Of a DNA stretch of 7,107 bases, positions 1-4,709 are shown piece by piece. This DNA comes from an uncultured Clostridia bacterium. GTDB lineage: Bacteria > Bacillota > Clostridia > Oscillospirales > CAG-272. Position numbers and translations under genes: made by a program. A model generated the notes under the pieces. It saw only the letters and a program-made list of their open reading frames with translations, searched no databases and was not told the DNA's origin. The stretch lies in NCBI GenBank assembly GCA_937894775.1, contig CALAXC010000382.1, forward strand, positions 1 through 7,107, given 5' to 3'. How positions within the stretch are numbered: the first letter of the stretch is position 1; each line of letters begins with the position of its first letter.

Positions 1-125
1 AATGCAAAGATTGGGTCTTCTTCCTTCAGCAGGTGTTCAGGGATTTTCTTGATATCTGTATCCAAGCCCACGCAAAGGAAGGATTGCTTCTTCTTGATGT
101 TTTCAAAGAGTTCTTGTTTGTTCAT
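1..125 (-). CDS. pyrF: Orotidine-5'-phosphate decarboxylase, N-terminal fragment (runs off window start)
   Basis: Only the first 41 codons lie in the window; the gene continues beyond base 1. The translation starts MNKQELFENIKKKQSF and continues into LCVGLDTDIKKIPEHLL. The CVGLDTD stretch is the characteristic start of the type-2 (long, about 270 residues) OMP decarboxylases common in Bacteroidetes. The enzyme decarboxylates OMP to UMP, the last step of de novo pyrimidine synthesis, in the cytoplasm. The ATG at 123-125 lies 12 bases after the stop of the DUF4153 gene on the same strand, so the two are probably co-transcribed. No purine-rich Shine-Dalgarno precedes it, as is usual in Bacteroidetes. 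The active-site Lys/Asp residues lie outside the window. Identification rests on recognising the N-terminal motif and on the prfA neighbourhood. Confidence 0.88.
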   Translation of the reverse strand, partial: MNKQELFENIKKKQSFLCVGLDTDIKKIPEHLLKEEDPIFA

Positions 126-137
126 TATTGGTAAGTT

Positions 138-1844
138 TTATAGTTGTTTTTTTAATAAATATCCACTGTATTTAAAAATTAGTCCTTCTTGGTAATTATT
201 GCTATAACTGAAATCGGTCAGTATAAATTTATAGTTGGAAGAAGAACATGGTAATTCCTGTGGTTCCCATTCTTTTGGAGCTAATTTACCCCATCGGTAG
301 ATGTCGGATGTCCGGATGTCTATTTCAATGGTCTCATTGGTGGACGGTTGGAGTGAAATTACAAAGTGTTCTTGTTCCTTTTCCAAAACAATCTTTTCAG
401 ATTGGTAGGATGTTATGCTTGAATAACCTTCGGACAAGTCTATCGTGATTTTTTGGGATAAATACTGAGACTCAGAGATCATGTTAATTATGTTGTCTAA
501 CGTGCCCAATTGGAATTCGACATTGTAATAATTAATGTCTTCTACCAGATGGCTAAGGCATTCTTGGTCGAAGGTGTAGTTCAAATATTTAATTCTATCA
601 TTGATTTGAATGGCTTTTTCTTGAGGGTAAGTTTTCAACCAGTCAATATACAGGGTGTTGTTCATCGGTAGTTTTCCTGTATAGGTAGCGTCTATTTCTT
701 TTTGCGTCTTTTTCAGTAACGTGTTTCGTGTGATACTGGCAAAGTTGACAGGAAATAGAGAGGTCACTACAAAAAGGATTGAAAAAGAGATGGGAATCCA
801 ATGAATGCGTTTGTTTCTGTTGATGATTGTTCCGATACATACAATGTAGAACCAAATGTTTAAAGCCAGGATGTAGAGACGGTTGATGGTTATGCCATAG
901 TCGTTGAAGCGTCGGATGATACCAACACTCATCAAAATCAATAGAGGAAGTATAAGTATAGGAAGCCAGCGTATTATTTGTCTGTCTAACGTATTCTTCT
1001 CTTGTTGTGCAGAAGGGTATAGCCAAAATACAATAGTGATATATCCCATCATCAATGCTGTGGTTAGTATGGATACCCATCCGTCCGGTAATTCCCATTG
1101 GATTAGTATTTTGATGGTATAGACATATAATACGGTTAAATAAGTTCCTAATAATGGTAAAAATAGAAAACGAATAATCTTGCTGAAAAATCCTAGTACA
1201 ATGGGAGTCCGGTTGGTCTTTTTTTCACCATAAGGAAGAAGGCCTAAAAATAGGATGGAAGATAAGCCGATGCTACATAGAATCCAGATTGTGAAATACC
1301 ATTCTCCGTCCAATGTTAATCCGAAGAGAGTGTTCAGTGATGTGATGAGTAGGCTAATACCAACGCACATCAGATGAGAAATGAGGAATGCAATACCCGC
1401 ATTGGCTATTGATATGACGGTCATATTCCAAGATGCAATGTCATCCTTTTCTCGGAAGAAAGGTAGGATGAACATAATTGCAAGCAATGTGCTGATAGCC
1501 GCAGCACGTGCCAAAGATATTTCAAGCCATGAACTCGATGTGGTGACATATAAATAGATTGCATCCAATATTAATATGGTATGCAGTGCTATCTTGATGC
1601 ATGTGGAGATTTTTTTGTTTGTGACTTCTTCTGCCCAAAGTTTTAGAAACAATGAGAGAAAATAGCCGACACTTAAATAATAAATAGAAACATTTATGAG
1701 TTTGTTTTCCCAAAATAGGTCTTCCCAAATAGCAGTAATAATTACGGCGCATAGCAAAGTATTGAATGCGATAGCAAGGGGGAACCTTTTCATGTTGTTC
1801 TTGAAGTTCCCCGTTAAAGCCAATATGTCAAGAGGGATACCCAT
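138..1844 (-). CDS. DUF4153-family multi-pass membrane protein
   Basis: This is an integral membrane protein of unknown function. I favour the ATG at 1842-1844 (568 residues), ten bases after the prfA stop. A GTG at 1865 would add seven residues and overlap prfA by 11 bases, and an ATG at 1793 would remove the amphipathic lead-in before the RFPLAIAFN segment that opens the first helix. About 11 hydrophobic helices follow, covering roughly the first 370 residues, and then a soluble, largely polar C-terminal domain of about 190 residues. DUF4153 hallmarks are visible: the YVYTIKILIQWELPDGWVS block, and a later YGITINRLYILALNIW block that matches the family's NRxY-type segment. It sits between prfA and pyrF on the same strand with very short gaps, so it is probably translated in the same operon. 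It is AT-richer than the prfA part, which is common for membrane proteins. No catalytic motif is visible and no function can be assigned. Confidence 0.85.
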   Translation of the reverse strand: MGIPLDILALTGNFKNNMKRFPLAIAFNTLLCAVIITAIWEDLFWENKLINVSIYYLSVGYFLSLFLKLWAEEVTNKKISTCIKIALHTILILDAIYLYVTTSSSWLEISLARAAAISTLLAIMFILPFFREKDDIASWNMTVISIANAGIAFLISHLMCVGISLLITSLNTLFGLTLDGEWYFTIWILCSIGLSSILFLGLLPYGEKKTNRTPIVLGFFSKIIRFLFLPLLGTYLTVLYVYTIKILIQWELPDGWVSILTTALMMGYITIVFWLYPSAQQEKNTLDRQIIRWLPILILPLLILMSVGIIRRFNDYGITINRLYILALNIWFYIVCIGTIINRNKRIHWIPISFSILFVVTSLFPVNFASITRNTLLKKTQKEIDATYTGKLPMNNTLYIDWLKTYPQEKAIQINDRIKYLNYTFDQECLSHLVEDINYYNVEFQLGTLDNIINMISESQYLSQKITIDLSEGYSSITSYQSEKIVLEKEQEHFVISLQPSTNETIEIDIRTSDIYRWGKLAPKEWEPQELPCSSSNYKFILTDFSYSNNYQEGLIFKYSGYLLKKQL

Positions 1845-1854
1845 GGCATTTATT

Positions 1855-2337
1855 TTATAGTTCACTTTCTTTCAGTCGTTCCGCATTTTCCGCCACAATC
1901 AGGTGGTCAATGCAATCTTGTATATCGCCGTCCATAAAGGCACCGAGGTTATAGATGGTATAGTTGATGCGATGGTCGGTGATGCGTCCTTGCGGATAGT
2001 TGTAGGTACGAATCTTGGCCGAACGGTCGCCTGTCGATACCATCGTCTTGCGCTTGCTGGCAATGTCATCGATGTACTTCTGGTGTTCCTTATCATATAT
2101 AAAGGTACGCAGGCGCGAGAGAGCACGTTCCTTGTTTTTCGGTTGGTCGCGTGTCTCGGTACATTCGATGAGGATTTCTTCTACCACACCCGTATTGGGG
2201 TTCTTCCAGTTGTAACGAAGGCGTACACCCGATTCCACTTTGTTTACATTCTGACCGCCGGCACCACCGCTTCGGAAGGTATCCCACTTGATTTCGCCTT
2301 CGTTGATTTCTACATCGAAAGGTTCTGCTTCCGGGAG
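1855..2337 (-). CDS. prfA: Peptide chain release factor 1, C-terminal fragment (5' end lost at join)
   Basis: RF1 recognises UAA/UAG stop codons in the ribosomal A site and triggers peptide release. About 160 C-terminal residues remain of a family length near 360-370. The catalytic GGQ motif is present in GGAGGQNVNKVESGVR, at fragment residues 27-29, followed by the NKERAL block. RITDHRIN and the DGDIQDCIDHLI tail are RF1-type rather than RF2-type signatures. The wording is very close to what I recall of Bacteroides RF1. The N-terminal domain and the stop-codon-reading tripeptide region are absent. Reading upstream, the match ends at LPEAEPF, and an in-frame stop follows three codons beyond the leucine, where sequence for an unrelated aldolase begins on the other strand. 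The truncation therefore looks like a join between genomes, not a natural start. The ATG-like start sometimes offered near 2238 lies inside the conserved domain and is not a real start. Confidence 0.9.
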   Translation of the reverse strand, partial: LPEAEPFDVEINEGEIKWDTFRSGGAGGQNVNKVESGVRLRYNWKNPNTGVVEEILIECTETRDQPKNKERALSRLRTFIYDKEHQKYIDDIASKRKTMVSTGDRSAKIRTYNYPQGRITDHRINYTIYNLGAFMDGDIQDCIDHLIVAENAERLKESEL

Positions 2338-2347
2338 AGTTCAGCGA
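2330..2347. other. Chimeric join 1: Bacteroides-type prfA to foreign aldolase gene
   Basis: On the minus strand, release-factor homology stops abruptly at the codons for LPEAEP (to about 2337). On the plus strand, a complete aldolase gene starts at 2347 with no room for its own upstream region. RF1 has lost about 200 N-terminal residues. The few bases between belong clearly to neither gene. The GGGAG at 2333-2337 looks like a Shine-Dalgarno nine bases before the aldolase ATG, but it can equally be the complement of the prfA Leu-Pro codons, so it may be coincidence. Confidence 0.75.
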
Positions 2348-2961
2348 TGATGAAAGAACAATTTGAAACTTATATGAAACAATGCCCGGCTGTCGCCATC
2401 CTCCGTGGTGTCACACCCGCTGAAATCAAAGATGTTTGCGATGTCCTTTTTGATGCCGGAATCACATTGTTGGAAATCCCCCTCAATTCCCCCGATGCCG
2501 TGGAAAGTATCGCCATTGCCGCAAAACATTGCGCAGGCAGACAAATGGTCGGTGCGGGAACCGTATTGACCCCGGAAGATGTCCGCAATGTCCACGACGC
2601 AGGCGGCACATTCATCATCTCCCCCAATACCGATGTGGATGTAATCAAAGAAACAAAAAAACTCAATATGCTTTCCATTCCCGGATTCTTTACCGCTTCG
2701 GAAGGGTTTACTGCACTCAAAGCCGGTGCGGATTACCTGAAACTTTTCCCGGCAATCCTCGGTCCCGGATACGTGAAAGATCTGAAAGCTGTCATCAAAG
2801 CCCCGATCCTTGCAGTTGGCGGCGTCAATTCCGATAATATCCCGGAATTTATGAAAGTTTGCGCCGGAGTCGGTATCGGCAGCGCATTGTACAAATCCGG
2901 AAAATCTCTGGATGCAGTCAAAGCGGATGCCATTGCAATTGTAAAGGCGGTCAAATCATAA
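2347..2961 (+). CDS. 2-dehydro-3-deoxy-phosphogluconate/phosphogalactonate aldolase (KDPG/KDPGal aldolase, class I)
   Basis: This 204-residue protein is the usual length for the KDPG aldolase family and is complete. It cleaves 2-keto-3-deoxy-6-phospho-sugar acids to pyruvate and glyceraldehyde-3-phosphate in the cytoplasm. Visible motifs in order are AILRG (Arg20, carboxylate/phosphate contact), LEIPLNSP (Glu43, general acid/base), GAGTVL (Thr72), SPN near Pro93, LKLFPA (Lys132, the Schiff-base lysine), AVGGV at 156-160 and GIGSALY at 176-182 (phosphate loops). The EIPLNSP wording and the GPGYVKDLKAV segment resemble DgoA (KDPGal aldolase of galactonate catabolism) more than E. coli Eda, so the galacto-epimer may be the substrate; that is inference. 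Two ATGs are adjacent (2347 and 2350), and I took the first. The stop is nine bases before the next gene. Upstream sequence is lost at join 1, so its promoter cannot be judged. Confidence 0.9.
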   Translation: MMKEQFETYMKQCPAVAILRGVTPAEIKDVCDVLFDAGITLLEIPLNSPDAVESIAIAAKHCAGRQMVGAGTVLTPEDVRNVHDAGGTFIISPNTDVDVIKETKKLNMLSIPGFFTASEGFTALKAGADYLKLFPAILGPGYVKDLKAVIKAPILAVGGVNSDNIPEFMKVCAGVGIGSALYKSGKSLDAVKADAIAIVKAVKS

Positions 2962-2970
2962 TCGAATTTT

Positions 2971-3166
2971 ATGAAATCCATCGCAAAACAAGCTGGCGCG
3001 ATCGCTCTCGCAGGTCAGCTTGAATTGCAAAAAAAACGGATTCACACAAAAGGCAACGCCAGAGACCTGGTCACGGATACCGACCGTGCAGTGGAAGAAT
3101 TTATCTGCAGCCGCATCCGGGAAGAATATCCGCAATACGGAATCTTTGGCGAAGAAACGGGTAAAT
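2971..3166 (+). pseudogene. Inositol-monophosphatase-family protein, N-terminal fragment
   Basis: The first 65 or so codons of an IMPase/CysQ/SuhB-type Mg-dependent phosphatase (normally about 260 residues) are present. The match consists of a leading helix, then KGNARDLVTDTDRAVEEFI (residues 28-46; the K-G-x-x-D-L-V-T-x-x-D block) and IFGEE at 58-62, whose glutamate is a metal ligand in the family. The next essential motif, DPIDGT, and the rest of the fold are missing; the frame hits a TGA at 3175-3177. The ATG at 2971 follows the aldolase stop by nine bases, implying one operon, although no Shine-Dalgarno is seen. The truncation coincides with the place where a phosphatase gene on the other strand also loses its C-terminus. 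It therefore marks a join or deletion rather than a natural short protein. Substrate cannot be inferred. Confidence 0.72.
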
Positions 3167-3200
3167 CCGGGAAATGATATCGTAATGGGACGGTGAAATT
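3150..3200. other. Join 2: two convergent genes both cut
   Basis: IMPase-like homology on the plus strand fades after residue 62-65 (about 3156-3166). LMW-phosphatase homology on the minus strand runs in from the right and fades around its YP at residue 98 (about 3158). Both genes lose their 3' parts at the same point. Loss of roughly 0.7 kb from a convergent gene pair, or an assembly join, would both give this picture. The flanking base composition and style look alike, so the two sides may come from the same genome. Confidence 0.6.
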
Positions 3201-3451
3201 GCGAGAATAAGATCCTGCTCCGCCGCCAGTTCCGGAGTGAATTGCCTTGCTGTATGATCTTCCAGAGAACAGCCGTATTCCGCAACTGCCATGCGTGCGT
3301 TGACCGAAGCCGGAGAAGGGCAGGCTGACACCCCGGCAGAAGAACAGGTGTATTCCCGTTCCAATCCATTCTGCTCAAGCAGTTTCCGGAACCATGCTTC
3401 ACACATGGGGCTCCGGCAAGTATTCCCTGTACAGACAAACAGCAATTTCAT
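3159..3451 (-). pseudogene. Low-molecular-weight protein phosphatase (LMW-PTP/YwlE type), 3'-truncated
   Basis: The start is the ATG at 3449-3451, preceded by a strong AAGGAG (3461-3468 complement) with a proper spacer; an upstream in-frame ATG at 3493 lacks such a site. The phosphate loop CTGNTCRS (Cys7 nucleophile, Arg13) is intact and followed by PMCEAWFRKLL, SSAGVSA at 37-43 and AEQDLILAIS at 77-86, all in the order expected for LMW-PTPs. Homology fades near residue 98, and the Asp-Pro general-acid loop (around residue 115-130 in a family of about 150) is missing. The open frame runs on to 3101 only because it enters the complement of the IMPase-like gene. The threonine in the loop (C-x-x-x-T-C-R) is the residue that in YwlE favours phosphoarginine, whereas tyrosine phosphatases usually have isoleucine. 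It would dephosphorylate proteins in the cytoplasm; its partner is unknown. Confidence 0.78.
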
Positions 3452-3460
3452 CCGGACGGG

Positions 3461-3468
3461 TTCTCCTT
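3461..3468 (-). promoter_or_regulatory. Ribosome binding site deciding the LMW phosphatase start
   Basis: The complement reads GAAGGAGA/AAGGAGAA, a near-consensus Shine-Dalgarno about nine bases ahead of the ATG at 3451. It favours this start over the ATG at 3493 and shows that the source organism uses Shine-Dalgarno initiation, unlike the block to the left. Confidence 0.75.
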
Positions 3469-3510
3469 CATTCCCGGTTAGGTAAAATTTCACTTTTATA
3501 AAACAGATGT

Positions 3511-3540
3511 ATAATATATCTCTTCAATCAGAAAAATCAA
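3511..3540 (-). promoter_or_regulatory. Probable sigma70-type promoter of the LMW phosphatase gene
   Basis: On the minus strand, TTGATT (complement of 3535-3540) is followed after 18 bases by TATTAT (complement of 3511-3516). The -10 box ends 60 bases upstream of the phosphatase ATG. The stretch also reads TATAAT on the plus strand at 3510-3515, but without a good -35, so direction rests on the better pair. AT-rich DNA gives such matches easily. Confidence 0.4.
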
Positions 3541-3683
3541 GTCTTTTTTATTTATTTTGTACAGATAAACTCTTGCCGGGAGCCTCACTGAAAAAATCAG
3601 CTTTTTTTCCCGATATACTTGTTTTTTTAATATCTGGAGTTATATTCACGGTTATAATGATACCAGAGATGATCAGATTGGAC

Positions 3684-3707
3684 GAGGCTGCGCATTTTTG
3701 CGGCCTC
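3684..3707. other. Stem-loop in intergenic region
   Basis: GAGGC pairs with GCCTC and, inside a two-base bulge, CGCA pairs with TGCG around a TTTT loop. No T-run follows on either strand, so it is not a standard intrinsic terminator. It could be an RNA structure in a long leader of the kinase gene, or chance. Confidence 0.35.
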
Positions 3708-3904
3708 GGCCTGTTGTATCTTCCTGGGGTTTGGCGAACCTCGTGTGGTACTTCCGGTCGTGGTCGCTTTTTATATACCCCGGCAGCCCGGATGCCGCAC
3801 CGGATTTGTTTTGATCGGGCATAATGCGCCATATCTCCAGCCGGTTATCCCGCTTATAATCACGCAAAAAAACATTTTCCATCAACACATTTTGCCGTTT
3901 CGTC

Positions 3905-3933
3905 TTGCATTTGCATCATTTCCGTGCTACATT
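3905..3933 (+). promoter_or_regulatory. Possible weak promoter for KDG kinase gene
   Basis: TTGCAT at 3905-3910 and TACATT at 3928-3933 are 17 bases apart, with the -10 ending 39 bases before the kinase ATG. Spacing is ideal but both boxes are poor matches, so this is a tentative call. Confidence 0.22.
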
Positions 3934-3958
3934 ACCTTGTATTCATTAAACCATCAAC

Positions 3959-3964
3959 AAGGAG
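3959..3964 (+). promoter_or_regulatory. Ribosome binding site of KDG kinase
   Basis: AAGGAG ends eight bases before the ATG at 3973. It fixes this start and excludes the long upstream extension of the frame back to 3745. Confidence 0.8.
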
Positions 3965-3972
3965 TTATCCCG

Positions 3973-4098
3973 ATGAAAGATTTTTGTATTGCCGGTTTCG
4001 GTGAAGTTATGTTGCGTCTCTGCCCGAAAGGCAAAAAACGTTTTGCTCAAAGTTTTCCCGGTTCCATTGAAGCCACTTTCGGCGGCGGTGAAGCCAAG
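3973..4098 (+). pseudogene. PfkB-family 2-keto-3-deoxygluconate kinase, N-terminal fragment
   Basis: The first 42 codons of a ribokinase/PfkB-family sugar kinase of about 310-340 residues are present. The pattern FGEVMLRLCP, then KRFAQSF and TFGGGEA, matches the N-terminus of KDG kinases, where the G-E-x-M-L-R-L-S-P and G-G-x-E-A-N-V segments form the opening strand and the substrate-binding GG. KDG kinase phosphorylates 2-keto-3-deoxygluconate to KDPG using ATP in the cytoplasm. That product (or its galacto-epimer) is the substrate class of the aldolase at 2347-2961. The match is lost straight after GGGEA, where NVA would be expected, and the frame continues without interruption into an unrelated hydrolase. 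The ATP-binding C-terminal half (GAGD motif) is absent. Assignment to KDG kinase rather than another PfkB sugar kinase is moderately sure. Confidence 0.72.
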
Positions 4099-4106
4099 GT
4101 AACAAA
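4092..4106. other. Chimeric join 3: KDG kinase fused in frame to a Firmicute hydrolase
   Basis: Up to about 4098 the sequence encodes TFGGGEA of a PfkB kinase. From about 4100 it encodes the C-terminal half of a metallo-beta-lactamase-fold protein. The two frames happen to be the same, giving a 230-residue artificial open frame from 3973 to 4665. The bases at the join (GAAGCCAAGGTAACA) can be read partly as either parent. Confidence 0.72.
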
Positions 4107-4665
4107 TCAGGTTCGCACAGCTGCAAGCGATCTCGGCGCGGATCTTATCCAGTGCCATACCGGTCAAAAGTTCTACTTTGCCGATACAGTATTCGAGATC
4201 CTTTACACCGTTGAGACCTTCGCTCCTGCTACTACAAACGCGCTCAATACTTCTTCCATCCTTGTCAGATCAACCACCACGGATGCAAACGGCAAATCCA
4301 CATCTGTTATGGTTATGGGCGACGTTACCGGTCCCGCTATGGCAATTTGCAACAAGATGTACGGTAACGATCTGCGTTGCGAGATCGTTCAGGTAGCACA
4401 TCACGGATATCAGACTTGGGGTAACGATAACGCAATCGCAGAATCCTACAAGCTTATGTCCCCCGAGATAGTGCTTTGGCCCATGGGTCTCAATGCATTC
4501 GCAACATACCAGCACAAGGCTTACAGCAAGGTGCTTTGGGACGGCACAAACAAGAACTTCCAGCAGCTTTACGTTGCAGGCTGGAACAACACACAGCACA
4601 TCGTTCCTCTTCCCTACAACGGGGATCCCGCTTCAATCATTTCGAAGATCACAACACAGCAATAA
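4099..4665 (+). pseudogene. ComEC/Rec2-like metallo-beta-lactamase-fold hydrolase, C-terminal fragment
   Basis: About 188 C-terminal residues remain of an MBL-fold hydrolase resembling the secreted ComEC-like family of Firmicutes. Residue numbers here count from the fused ATG at 3973. Visible features are HTGQKFYFAD (62-71), LNTSSILVR (91-99), the metal-ligand block MVMGD (114-118) and VAHHG (141-145), then LWPMG at 169-172. The HHG histidine and the GD aspartate are typical of the later zinc-site motifs. The defining N-terminal HxHxDH motif is missing, cut off at join 3, so this is not a functional gene as it stands. The substrate of this family branch is not established; phosphodiester or nucleic-acid hydrolysis is possible. 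The gene ends seven bases before a strong hairpin terminator and converges on the surface-protein gene. Confidence 0.72.
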
Positions 4666-4672
4666 AACAATC

Positions 4673-4699
4673 GCCGCCGTGCCTTAAAGGCACGGCGGC
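4673..4699. terminator. Bidirectional intrinsic terminator
   Basis: GCCGCCGTGCC pairs perfectly over 11 bases with GGCACGGCGGC around a TTAAA loop. TTTGGTATT follows on the plus strand and ATTGTTTTATT follows on the minus strand. It sits between the stops of two convergent genes (4665 plus, 4710 minus) and would serve both. The U-tracts are imperfect, but the stem is very stable. Confidence 0.85.
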
Positions 4700-4709
4700 T
4701 TTGGTATTA

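Larger units (their letters stand above)
3452..3972. other. 521-base divergent intergenic region
   Basis: The region lies between the minus-strand phosphatase and the plus-strand KDG kinase, so it should carry both promoters. The left half (about 3480-3660) is AT-rich with long T runs. The right half (about 3680-3870) is GC-richer. Open frames here (3507-3824 plus, 3548-3832 and 3673-3888 minus) lack Shine-Dalgarno sites and recognisable motifs, so I do not call them genes. The only structured element I see is the hairpin at 3684-3707. A regulator-binding site would be expected here, but none is recognisable. Confidence 0.5.

Noticed and set aside
1903..2961. A 352-codon plus-strand open frame in phase with the aldolase.
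   Set aside because: Its first 148 codons are antisense to the conserved release-factor gene. Aldolase homology starts only at 2347-2350, so the extension is a by-product of join 1.
3101..3158. C-terminal end of the LMW phosphatase open frame (RFRIADILPGCGCR).
   Set aside because: It is the complement of the IMPase-like coding sequence and does not match the phosphatase family, so it is past the join.
3588..3608. CTGA-AAAAA-TCAG followed by seven Ts, terminator-like on the plus strand.
   Set aside because: The stem is only four base pairs and no plus-strand gene ends upstream of it, so it is likely chance in AT-rich DNA.
3673..3888. A 71-codon minus-strand open frame in the intergenic region, rich in charged residues.
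   Set aside because: It has no Shine-Dalgarno and no family resemblance, and it lies in a region expected to hold promoters.
3745..3972. Extension of the KDG kinase frame upstream to give a 306-residue protein.
   Set aside because: AAGGAG at 3959-3964 and the family N-terminus place the start at 3973. The upstream part has no recognisable motif and lies in the divergent intergenic region.
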